A DNA stretch of 5,710 nucleotides. Origin: Spirochaetales bacterium. GTDB lineage: Bacteria > Spirochaetota > Spirochaetia > SZUA-6. Below the pieces are notes generated by a model. That model worked only from the letters and a program-made list of their open reading frames with translations, was not told the origin of the DNA and ran no database searches. Positions 1-5,710 of the stretch are shown in pieces; the first letter of the stretch is position 1; the number at the start of each line of letters is the position of its first letter. A program made the position numbers and the translations under genes. The stretch spans positions 1-5,710 of the forward strand of contig QILZ01000332.1 of the NCBI GenBank assembly GCA_003233545.1. Reading direction: 5' to 3'.

Positions 1-39
1 ATTTACCTGCCTTCTCTACATTTTATAATCACAACACAT

Positions 40-68
40 ATTTTATTCGAATAAAGAGTATTTGACAA
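40..68 (-). promoter_or_regulatory. Possible promoter for a gene beyond the left edge, with an overlapping palindrome
   Basis: On the minus strand TTGTCA (63-68) is separated by 17 bp from TAAAAT (40-45), a fair sigma-70 match. A perfect 14-bp palindrome, TTTATTCGAATAAA (42-55), overlaps the -10 box and spacer, the usual place for a repressor operator. It lies just past the terminator of the lipoprotein unit, where a new transcription unit would begin. The gene it would serve is not in the window, so the call is tentative. Confidence 0.4.
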
Positions 69-82
69 CTAAAAAGGCATAT

Positions 83-114
83 AAAAAGGGCTTACACTCT
101 AATAATGTAAGCCC
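83..114 (-). terminator. Intrinsic terminator of the lipoprotein unit
   Basis: GGGCTTACA (88-96) and TGTAAGCCC (106-114) form a perfect 9-bp stem with a 9-base loop. On the minus strand the stem is followed at once by TTTTT (87-83), as expected for Rho-independent termination of the gene ending at 136. The plus-strand side lacks a T-run, so the terminator works in one direction. Confidence 0.92.
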
Positions 115-135
115 AAATAATATTAATAAGTTATG

Positions 136-1389
136 CTAAAATAGTCTGCTAAAATCACTGTACAGTATATAACGCCTGGGATCAGGATAATTATCAGACC
201 ACCGGTATGTCCCATCATCATAATCAGTTGACATTATTCCGACCTCAAACTGTGTGGCAAGGTCATTATCGTCTGTGAAAGAAATATTTTCGTCGACATC
301 CTTGACATCCACAAACACCCGTACATAATCTACCGGACCGGAAGACGCAGCATGATACGTTAGAGCGCCATTTGTTCCTATATCCGTCGTCCCGTCTGAG
401 GTAAGATCGAATCCGCCATTCAGAAGTGCATTATCCCATGTATGAGATCCAAGTAAAGTACCTACACCATCATAAACTTCCACTTTAACTGCATAGCTTG
501 TATTGTAATCGAGAAAGAATGGAGGTCCGTCAAAGCCCCAACTGCTTACATTTAGTTTGTACTGTTCTCCATTTATATTTGCATCATCCACCACTTTTAC
601 CATGAAGGAATCGTTTAAGGGGCCTATAACAGTGGTGCCATCCGGAAAGTTAATATTAAGGTCGCTTATATCGATCCAGTACTCCCCTTCTAATGTGCCG
701 CTGTCAAAATTGAATGAAAAATAATCAGCATTACTAACATCACCTTGCTGATCTTTTACTCCATCCCATATATACCATTTAAAATTTTTAGTATAATGAT
801 CCTTAATTACAGGCTGTACGTAAAAATCATGTGAGTAAATTCTATCATCAATATTTATTACTTTATCCCCCCTCAACAGCCATGGCTCGTCGCCAATATT
901 TATAGTACCCAATTGTACGTTAAAATCCATATTAGACAACATTTCAGTGGGGTCATCCGGATTTGGATATGGCATTGGGAATGTATTTCCCCATGGAGTA
1001 TTAACAGATGCAAATGGTTCATCTTTATCCGCTTTCCCATTTCCATTTTCATCCAGCCATACATTTGCCATATATTCTCCCTTTGGCAGAAATTCAAAAT
1101 TCAAATCTATATGTGCAGGATTATTCGGATTGCCGTCATCCCATGCATAATCATTCCGCGTGTCATAGAAATCGGTGCCATTTACTCCCTGAAGCTCGAC
1201 CCAGACTTCTGAATTTTCCCAGCCGGCAATACCTTTATCTATGTCTATTTTTATAGTGACGAAATTCTTCCCGCTCTTATCACCATGTCCTGTTGCATCC
1301 GGGAACATAGCTTCAAGAATTGCATCACAACCGGAGAACAGGAAAATAACAGAAATTGCTAATAAGCTTATAATAATAATCTTTTTCAT
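136..1389 (-). CDS. Putative lipoprotein with a Ca-binding-like loop, unknown function
   Basis: The 417-residue protein begins with a lipoprotein signal peptide: MKK, a hydrophobic core, and a lipobox LFSG-C with C21 as the lipidated residue. C21 is the only cysteine in the protein. Phe at -3 departs from the strict L-A/S-G-C form but fits the relaxed spirochaetal pattern. The mature chain is acidic and rich in Asp, Asn, Gly and Trp/Tyr, and looks mostly beta. Residues about 42-160 resemble small beta-sandwich regulatory domains (possibly DUF2141-like): a strand, then LPKGEYMANVWLDENGNGKA, with Asp/Asn-rich loop D113-x-N-x-N-G-x-x-D121-x-x-E124 of the EF-hand/dockerin calcium-loop type. Residues 200-417 show no recognised domain. 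It should be anchored to the inner or outer membrane; nothing here shows which. It is the second gene after the signal-peptide protein and is followed 22 bases later by a terminator, so the unit ends here. No function can be assigned. Confidence 0.88.
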   Translation of the reverse strand: MKKIIIISLLAISVIFLFSGCDAILEAMFPDATGHGDKSGKNFVTIKIDIDKGIAGWENSEVWVELQGVNGTDFYDTRNDYAWDDGNPNNPAHIDLNFEFLPKGEYMANVWLDENGNGKADKDEPFASVNTPWGNTFPMPYPNPDDPTEMLSNMDFNVQLGTINIGDEPWLLRGDKVINIDDRIYSHDFYVQPVIKDHYTKNFKWYIWDGVKDQQGDVSNADYFSFNFDSGTLEGEYWIDISDLNINFPDGTTVIGPLNDSFMVKVVDDANINGEQYKLNVSSWGFDGPPFFLDYNTSYAVKVEVYDGVGTLLGSHTWDNALLNGGFDLTSDGTTDIGTNGALTYHAASSGPVDYVRVFVDVKDVDENISFTDDNDLATQFEVGIMSTDYDDGTYRWSDNYPDPRRYILYSDFSRLF

Positions 1390-1394
1390 ATCTA

Positions 1395-1401
1395 CACCTC
1401 C
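1395..1401 (-). promoter_or_regulatory. Strong Shine-Dalgarno of the lipoprotein gene, adjoining the upstream stop
   Basis: GGAGGTG on the minus strand begins two bases after the TAA of the preceding gene and has GGAGG 7 bases from the ATG at 1389. Ribosomes finishing the first gene could reinitiate here, so the two products are probably made together. Confidence 0.8.
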
Positions 1402-1402
1402 C

Positions 1403-2029
1403 TTACAGATAAAGTACTAAAAGTATGGAGGGTATCAGCCCACCTTTTATCTCGTTAATCGACCATCTTCTATTATCAGACGAAAAAAGGCCTCCAACAA
1501 CATGAATCATCTTTTTAAAACTCGGAAAAACAGAGGTTCCTGTAACGGAAACACCCCACCAGTCAAACTTAAGTCCGGCACCGAGTCTTAAATTTGCACC
1601 AAAATCACCCGAATACTCAACAGGACTGTCTCCTTGATAAATATAGATGTTATTGATGCCCATCTCTGCTGATGCTACAAAAGGTCCGATATTGAGTCTC
1701 CCTCCGACATCAAAAAGGTTCAAAAACCCGGGCCGGTAATAACCGGGCTGCCAGTTCCCCTGATCATCCTGATAACTGGTCATACCTGCAATAATAAATG
1801 GAGGCATAACAAGAGCATCCCACGTAGCATACCCTATATGCCACCAGATATAACCGAAATGGAACCCCGTAATGGAATCCATCCCACCTTCATCCTTTGA
1901 CTTCGTCGACTGGTCACCTCCGGGAATTGGCGTCCATGACAATCCGATTTCCCACTGATCAGCGGAAAAAACCGGTACAGCAAAAGTAATCATGACAGCA
2001 ATCACTATCAGGATTGTAAGCTTCTTCAT
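1403..2029 (-). CDS. Small secreted protein, probable outer-membrane beta-barrel, unknown function
   Basis: I do not recognise a family. The 208-residue product has a clear Sec signal peptide: MKK, then a hydrophobic core to about residue 20, with likely cleavage near S22/A23. The mature part has no cysteine. It is rich in Gly and aromatics and alternates hydrophobic and polar residues (for example RLNIGPFVASAEMGINNIYI at 111-130 and ANLRLGAGLKFDWWGVSV at 145-162). Such runs look like transmembrane beta-strands, and the chain ends in a hydrophobic strand (SILLVLYL). A small outer-membrane barrel is the best reading; a soluble periplasmic beta-protein is the alternative. The ATG at 2029 is chosen over a GTG at 2092 because of the signal peptide, the strong ribosome site and the promoter -10 lying in the extension. 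It is first in a two-gene unit with the lipoprotein, 13 bp apart. Confidence 0.85.
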   Translation of the reverse strand: MKKLTILIVIAVMITFAVPVFSADQWEIGLSWTPIPGGDQSTKSKDEGGMDSITGFHFGYIWWHIGYATWDALVMPPFIIAGMTSYQDDQGNWQPGYYRPGFLNLFDVGGRLNIGPFVASAEMGINNIYIYQGDSPVEYSGDFGANLRLGAGLKFDWWGVSVTGTSVFPSFKKMIHVVGGLFSSDNRRWSINEIKGGLIPSILLVLYL

Positions 2030-2034
2030 AAAAT

Positions 2035-2042
2035 CCCTCCTT
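2035..2042 (-). promoter_or_regulatory. Strong Shine-Dalgarno that fixes the start at 2029
   Basis: AAGGAGGG on the minus strand sits 5 bases before the ATG at 2027-2029. It is a near-perfect ribosome binding site at good spacing, and it selects this ATG over the upstream GTG at 2092. Confidence 0.85.
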
Positions 2043-2080
2043 AAAAATATTTTCCACAAATTTAGTTTATTACATTGATA

Positions 2081-2108
2081 ATTATACACCAAGACAATTA
2101 GATTTCAA
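2081..2108 (-). promoter_or_regulatory. Sigma-70-type promoter of the outer-membrane protein/lipoprotein unit
   Basis: On the minus strand TTGAAA (2103-2108) is followed by a 16-bp spacer and a perfect TATAAT (2081-2086). Transcription would start near 2074, giving a 5' leader of about 45 bases before the ATG at 2029. The -10 box lies inside the only upstream in-frame extension of the next gene (possible GTG at 2092), which argues against that longer start. Confidence 0.8.
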
Positions 2109-2155
2109 ATTTATTTGCTTATATTTTGCTTATTTTTTTGCTCTTATTCTTTGCA
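2109..2155 (-). promoter_or_regulatory. Phased A/T-rich repeats upstream of the promoter (possible UP element or curved DNA)
   Basis: On the plus strand TTTGC recurs with its G at 2117, 2128, 2140 and 2153, that is at steps of 11, 12 and 13 bp. Two copies extend to the identical TTTGCTTAT (2114-2122 and 2125-2133). On the coding (minus) strand these are A-tracts spaced near the helical repeat, directly upstream of the -35 box. That is the position of an RNA polymerase alpha-subunit UP element or intrinsically curved DNA. Confidence 0.45.
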
Positions 2156-2157
2156 GC

Positions 2158-2175
2158 CGGATATAAACGGATATA
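2158..2175. repeat. Direct repeat CGGATATA, two copies one helical turn apart
   Basis: CGGATATA occurs at 2158-2165 and again at 2168-2175, start to start 10 bp. It lies just beyond the kinase stop codon and about 50 bp upstream of the -35 box of the next promoter. The spacing would put both copies on the same face of the DNA, which suits a tandem regulator site, but no known motif is recognised. Confidence 0.35.
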
Positions 2176-2177
2176 TT

Positions 2178-3536
2178 CTAGCTTTCCCTGCTTAAGAACA
2201 TCATTCTGAAGCAGCTTCCGCCGTTAACAGGAATATATTCGATTTCACCTCCGTTCCGCTGAACCAGTGCACGTGTCAGGTAAAGCCCCAGACCGGTACT
2301 TTGTCTGCCCGATACGGCGGTTTCGAACATCCCTGCTATAACCTCCGCAGGGATACCTCCCGCATTATCAGTAATCTCTATGATTACACTTCCGTTTATG
2401 CCGGCACTTTTAAGGTGAATATTCTTATCCTTATTTTTATCCCCCGTTTTAAAGGCATCTACGGCATTACGTATTATATTCAGAATAATCTGTTCTATTT
2501 CACCCTTCCGCCCGCATATTTTCGTTTCATCTTCTACCTCATAAGTAAATCTGATACCTTCCATCCTGTAGGCAATCCGTACTACCTTAAAAAGATACTT
2601 AATATCATTCTTTATGTCGATTACTTCCTCTTTCTCTCTTCCGCCGATTGCAAGTTTTTCCAGTAAATCGGTGACCACTTCTTTTCCGAATTCTATGCTG
2701 CTAATTATTGCCCGAAGGCTTCTATCCTTCTCCTCCGTGTTTTCAGCGGTAAGACCGTATTCCGCGGCAATGTTTATGGAAGAAAGCAAATTCTTAAACT
2801 CATGGGCCGACCCGGCAGCGAGAAGACCGGAAGCGATCAGCCTGTCATTTACTATCATTGTGCTTTCTGTCTGTATCAGCTGTGCATAAACACTTTTAAT
2901 CTGTTCATCTTTTCTGTCCATTCTCCTGTAATAGCTTTTTAAACCCGCACCTTTTAAATATCCTTCTCCGAAAATAAAGAAAAACAACCCGAAAAGCGGA
3001 GCAAATGAAACCAGTAAAACAGCATGGACGCTTTTCAGCATAAAAAGAGAAGCCGCAGAATCATATAAAGCGCTGAACATCCATACTGCAAAAGATATAA
3101 AAAAATATAGAAACAAACCTGCACGAGTCTGCAGATAATATCTAAAAACAAATCCCAGGGGATACAGGGAAGCCAGGCCGATTGAAAAAATACAGAAAAT
3201 AGAAAATGGAAGAGTTCCGTAGTAACCCAGCATGCCCATCATCAGATCGACTATGCCCAGTATTCCGACTGCCGCAGTCCATATTCTGTTTCTTCCATAC
3301 CCGGATATATAACCTAAGTAGCTTCCCGCCGACCAGATAAAGAGAAGTGAAAATATGATACGCAATGTTATTGTATCCGCGAAGGCAGCTCTTAGAATAA
3401 AAAAAATCAATACGGAAGCGAACCACAGATACTCCTTTCCGGATTCCCGCCCGGAAAGTCGAAACATAACGGCCGCAAACTCGAGAAAGGCTGTTGTCAC
3501 AAATACGGTTTTTACTACCGGATAAATATTCTGCAC
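2178..3536 (-). CDS. Orphan membrane sensor histidine kinase with seven predicted TM helices
   Basis: The protein has 452 residues. The N-terminal 190 residues hold about seven hydrophobic helices (near 5-25, 34-52, 57-77, 84-105, 108-133, 138-158 and 169-190), forming an integral-membrane sensor of unrecognised family. A short charged, probably coiled-coil segment (about 200-235) leads to a dimerisation/phosphoacceptor region with AHEFKNLLSSI and phospho-acceptor H245. The ATP-binding domain follows: N-box IRNAVDAF (N357), G1 DNAGGIP (D390), a divergent F-box MFETAVSG, and G2 STGLGLYL (415-418). All residues needed for autophosphorylation appear present, so it should be an active kinase. It has no PAS, HAMP or receiver domain, and no response regulator is encoded nearby. 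It starts with GTG 19 bp after the dnaJ stop, which places it in the dnaKJ operon. An in-frame TAA lies two codons upstream of that GTG, so no earlier start exists. The signal sensed is unknown; a link to envelope or folding stress is only suggested by context. Confidence 0.9.
   Translation of the reverse strand: MQNIYPVVKTVFVTTAFLEFAAVMFRLSGRESGKEYLWFASVLIFFILRAAFADTITLRIIFSLLFIWSAGSYLGYISGYGRNRIWTAAVGILGIVDLMMGMLGYYGTLPFSIFCIFSIGLASLYPLGFVFRYYLQTRAGLFLYFFISFAVWMFSALYDSAASLFMLKSVHAVLLVSFAPLFGLFFFIFGEGYLKGAGLKSYYRRMDRKDEQIKSVYAQLIQTESTMIVNDRLIASGLLAAGSAHEFKNLLSSINIAAEYGLTAENTEEKDRSLRAIISSIEFGKEVVTDLLEKLAIGGREKEEVIDIKNDIKYLFKVVRIAYRMEGIRFTYEVEDETKICGRKGEIEQIILNIIRNAVDAFKTGDKNKDKNIHLKSAGINGSVIIEITDNAGGIPAEVIAGMFETAVSGRQSTGLGLYLTRALVQRNGGEIEYIPVNGGSCFRMMFLSRES
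2188..2214 (-). other. Hairpin at the 3' end of the kinase coding sequence
   Basis: CTGCTT (2188-2193) pairs with AAGCAG (2209-2214). After one mismatch, AGAA pairs with TTCT (2195-2198 with 2204-2207), leaving a 5-base loop. The minus-strand transcript would fold a 10-pair stem with one internal mismatch about 8 bases before the stop codon. No T-tract follows, so it is not a standard intrinsic terminator. It could stabilise the mRNA 3' end, or be chance within coding sequence. Confidence 0.35.
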
Positions 3537-3555
3537 AAATTATGATTTTATAGAA

Positions 3556-4680
3556 TTATTTGAATTCAGACAACCTGATAGGATCCGGAGAGCTGTCTTC
3601 TCCGTTCACCTTCGAAAATTCCTGCAGCAGGGCCTTAGCCCTCGGAGAAAGCTTACCCGGAACCTGAATTACCAGCTTTATGTACATATCACCGCGCCTG
3701 TGACTGTTATGAAGATGAGGAATACCTTCGTCCCGTAATCGAAGCATTTTTCCGGTCTGTGTCCCCGCCGGTATTTTTACCTTTGCCCGTTTATTGTTCA
3801 GGGTAGGAACCAGTATTTCCGCACCTAAAGACGCCTGCGTAATCGATATGGGTACGGCGCAATACACGTCATAGCCGTCCCGCTCGAAGTATTCATGGGG
3901 TTTAACATGTATGTATACATAGAGGTCTCCTGCATGTCCGCCGTTTATGCCGCTGTCTCCCTGTTCCGGAATACTTATCCTTTTGCCGTTTTCTATACCT
4001 GCCGGAATTTTTACCTTTATCCGTCTGTTCTTCCTGACAAGACCTGTACCGCCGCAGCTCTTGCACGGTTTCTCTATTATTTCCCCCTCACCATGACATG
4101 TCGGGCACGTGGTAGCTATGGAGAAAAACCCCGAGCTGCGTCTTACCTGGCCGCTTCCGCCGCAGGTCGGACATATTTTTTTCCTGCTGCCCTTCTCCGT
4201 TCCCGTTCCGCCGCAGACAGAACATGCTTCATTTCTTGTAAATGATATTTCTATCTGCGTTCCGAATACGGCATCTAAAAACGCTATTTCCACATCATAC
4301 CTTAAGTCGGCTCCCCTTTGAGCGGAGCTTCTCGAATTGGACCTCCTTCTGCCTCCTCTCCCGAAAAACGAGTCGAAAAAACCGCTGAAATCGCCGAAAA
4401 TATCTTCGAAATCATGGAATACACCGGAATAATCCTGGGCTCCGCCTGACATTCCTTCTACACCGGCAAACCCGAACTGGTCGTACGCCTGTCTTTTTTT
4501 CTCATCTGCGAGAATTTCATAGGCTTCCGTGGCCTCTTTAAACCTATCTTCGGCGCTTTTATCACCCGGATTCTTATCGGGATGATATTTAATTGCAAGT
4601 TTTCTGTAAGCTTTTTTTATATCGTCCTTAGAGGCTCCTCTCGGAACCCCAAGGACTTCGTAATAATCTTTCTTTGCCAA
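3556..4680 (-). CDS. dnaJ: Chaperone protein DnaJ (Hsp40, type I)
   Basis: This cytoplasmic co-chaperone delivers clients to DnaK and stimulates its ATPase. At 374 residues it is full length, with all type I domains in order. The J domain covers residues 1-70 with the HPD tripeptide at 33-35. A Gly/Phe-rich region follows at about 71-125 (DFEDIFGDFSGFFDSFFG). The zinc-finger domain has four intact CxxCxGxG repeats starting at C153, C170, C192 and C206. The C-terminal substrate-binding domains occupy about 215-345. The start is TTG, not ATG: the canonical N-terminus (AKKDYYEVLGV) follows it directly, and the next in-frame Met is at residue 76, past the J domain. The gene lies 55 bp after dnaK and 19 bp before the kinase gene, with no terminator visible on either side, so it is probably in one operon. 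All catalytic and metal-binding residues expected for the family are present. Confidence 0.98.
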   Translation of the reverse strand: MAKKDYYEVLGVPRGASKDDIKKAYRKLAIKYHPDKNPGDKSAEDRFKEATEAYEILADEKKRQAYDQFGFAGVEGMSGGAQDYSGVFHDFEDIFGDFSGFFDSFFGRGGRRRSNSRSSAQRGADLRYDVEIAFLDAVFGTQIEISFTRNEACSVCGGTGTEKGSRKKICPTCGGSGQVRRSSGFFSIATTCPTCHGEGEIIEKPCKSCGGTGLVRKNRRIKVKIPAGIENGKRISIPEQGDSGINGGHAGDLYVYIHVKPHEYFERDGYDVYCAVPISITQASLGAEILVPTLNNKRAKVKIPAGTQTGKMLRLRDEGIPHLHNSHRRGDMYIKLVIQVPGKLSPRAKALLQEFSKVNGEDSSPDPIRLSEFK

Positions 4681-4683
4681 TGT

Positions 4684-4690
4684 TCCTTCT
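4684..4690 (-). promoter_or_regulatory. Short-spaced ribosome binding site for the TTG-started dnaJ
   Basis: On the minus strand AGAAGGA precedes the TTG start with only 3 bases between. The purine-rich match is reasonable but the spacing is tight, and the start codon is weak. Together these suggest modest initiation, which would fit DnaJ being needed in smaller amounts than DnaK. That last step is inference. Confidence 0.6.
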
Positions 4691-4735
4691 CTTTTTTAAA
4701 GCAGATGATTTTATTTAACTGTTTATGGCTAATTG

Positions 4736-5710
4736 CTATTTTTTTGATTCATCATCATCGTCGACTACTTCGTAATCCACATCTTCGACATTATCCGATT
4801 TAGCGCCTTTGCTTCCCGATCCGTCTCCGGACGGGGCTGTTTCTGCGTCCGTACCGCCGCTTCCCGAAGCACCCGCTGCTCCTGCACTGCCCGCTGTACC
4901 ATCGCCTGCTCCGGCAGAGGCTTTAGTATTCTTATAAACCTCTTCCGCTAACTTATACGAGGCCTGTTTAAGAGCTTCCGTCTTTTCTTTTATCTCCGAA
5001 GCATCCTGGGAATCCAATACCTTTCGAAGCCCGGCAACCGCATCTTCTATTGTTTTTTTATCCGCTTCCGTAATCTTATCCCCGAAATCTTTAAGCGATT
5101 TCTCCGTTGAATAGATAAGATTATCAGCCTCGTTCCTCGCTTCTACCCTTTCCTTTTCTTTCTTATCCTCTTCCGCATGAAGTTCGGCATCTTTCACCAT
5201 CTTCTTTATTTCATCTTCCGTTAAACCCGAAGATGATTCTATCCTTATCTTCTGTTCCTTGCCGGTTCCCATATCTTTTGCGGAAACATGCACGATTCCG
5301 TTGGCATCGATATCAAATGTCACCTCTATCTGAGGTACACCGCGCGGCGCCGAAGGAATGCCGACAAGATCGAACCGGCCGAGTGTGCGGTTCTGACCTG
5401 CAAGCTCTCTCTCTCCCTGAAGTACATGAATCGATACGGCAGTCTGATTATCCGCAGCCGTAGAAAATATCTGGCTCTTCCGCGTGGGAATCGTAGTGTT
5501 CCTCTCTATCAGTTTGGTAAAAACTCCGCCTAATGTTTCTATACCGAGAGACAGGGGAGTAACATCGAGAAGCAGCACATCCTTTACATCACCGCCTAAG
5601 ATTCCTCCCTGAATTGCAGCACCCATTGCAACAACTTCATCGGGATTAACACCTTTGCTCGGTTCTCTTCCGAAAAGCTCTTTAACAAGCTGCTGAACAG
5701 CAGGTATACG
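4736..5710 (-). CDS. dnaK: Chaperone protein DnaK (Hsp70), C-terminal part; 5' end outside window
   Basis: This is an ATP-dependent cytoplasmic Hsp70 that binds exposed hydrophobic segments of client proteins and works with DnaJ and GrpE. The visible 324 residues start inside the nucleotide-binding domain (RIPAVQQLVKELFG, then NPDEVVAMGAAIQGG). They continue through the conserved interdomain linker (VKDVLLLDVTPLSLGIET, fragment residues about 42-59), the beta-sandwich substrate domain (about 50-165, with HVLQGER and PQIEVTFDIDANGI) and the helical lid (about 165-262, SSGLTEDEIKKMV). The last 60 or so residues are a Gly/Ala/Ser-rich low-complexity tail ending in an acidic motif, EDVDYEVVDDDDESKK. 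The reading frame stays open to the window edge, so the start codon and roughly the first 340 residues (judged from family length) are missing. The stop is TAG. dnaJ follows after 55 bp, the classic dnaK-dnaJ order. Any CIRCE or heat-shock promoter would lie upstream, outside the window. Identity is essentially certain from family knowledge. Confidence 0.98.
   Translation of the reverse strand, partial: RIPAVQQLVKELFGREPSKGVNPDEVVAMGAAIQGGILGGDVKDVLLLDVTPLSLGIETLGGVFTKLIERNTTIPTRKSQIFSTAADNQTAVSIHVLQGERELAGQNRTLGRFDLVGIPSAPRGVPQIEVTFDIDANGIVHVSAKDMGTGKEQKIRIESSSGLTEDEIKKMVKDAELHAEEDKKEKERVEARNEADNLIYSTEKSLKDFGDKITEADKKTIEDAVAGLRKVLDSQDASEIKEKTEALKQASYKLAEEVYKNTKASAGAGDGTAGSAGAAGASGSGGTDAETAPSGDGSGSKGAKSDNVEDVDYEVVDDDDESKK

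Noticed and set aside
62..90. Plus-strand TTGACA as a promoter -35 box
   Set aside because: The base positions 16 to 18 bp downstream hold no -10-like sequence, and no plus-strand gene follows.
88..114. 9-9-9 inverted repeat resembling a CIRCE heat-shock operator in geometry
   Set aside because: The arms (GGGCTTACA/TGTAAGCCC) do not match the CIRCE arms TTAGCACTC/GAGTGCTAA. The element lies after a gene and is followed by a T-tract, so it is a terminator.
913..1256. Several overlapping plus-strand open frames within the lipoprotein gene
   Set aside because: They lack ribosome sites and domain-like sequence, and they lie opposite a gene with a clear signal peptide. They are antisense shadows.
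2030..2092. Longer form of the small outer-membrane protein starting at the GTG at 2092
   Set aside because: The extension would bury the signal peptide, contains the promoter -10 box, and lacks a ribosome site. The ATG at 2029 has a near-perfect one.
2301..2889. Plus-strand open frames opposite the kinase gene
   Set aside because: The minus-strand protein has intact H, N, G1 and G2 motifs. The plus-strand frames show no family features.
4681..4735. Possible terminator or regulatory RNA between dnaK and dnaJ
   Set aside because: The 55-bp gap has no stem of useful length and no T-run after a stem in the gene direction. It looks like a plain intra-operon spacer.

Overview
All genes in this window lie on the minus strand, so transcription runs from high to low coordinates. 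The window is ordinary bacterial chromosome: dense coding, short gaps, and no sign of mobile elements, CRISPR, phage or RNA genes. The source is a Gram-negative-type (diderm) bacterium, because it has a lipoprotein with a relaxed lipobox and a small exported protein that looks like a beta-barrel. My best guess is a spirochaete (Treponema/Spirochaeta-like), based on the general look of DnaJ and the lipobox (L-F-S-G-C). This is an impression, not a phylogenetic result.

Right part (about 5710 to 2178) is the downstream end of a heat-shock chaperone operon. It holds the 3' portion of dnaK, which is cut by the window edge, then a complete dnaJ that starts with TTG 55 bp later. Only 19 bp after dnaJ comes a complete orphan membrane histidine kinase with a predicted seven-helix N-terminal region. 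DnaK and DnaJ form the Hsp70/Hsp40 folding machine. The kinase is probably co-transcribed with them, but no response regulator is visible here.

Middle (2030 to 2177) is a 148-bp control region. It has no T-tract terminator for the upstream operon. It carries a strong sigma-70-type promoter (TTGAAA, 16 bp, TATAAT) preceded by phased A/T-tract repeats and a 10-bp-spaced direct repeat.

Left part (2029 to 83) is a two-gene transcription unit: a small secreted, probable outer-membrane protein followed 13 bp later by a 417-residue lipoprotein. Both have excellent Shine-Dalgarno sequences, and the unit ends in a clear intrinsic terminator at 83-114. Neither product can be given a function. The last 80 bases at the left edge contain a perfect 14-bp palindrome within a possible promoter for a gene beyond the window.

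I did not find a convincing new defence or mobile system. The points most worth a second look are the kinase attached to dnaKJ, the promoter-to-terminator unit encoding two envelope proteins, and the regulatory DNA between the two blocks.
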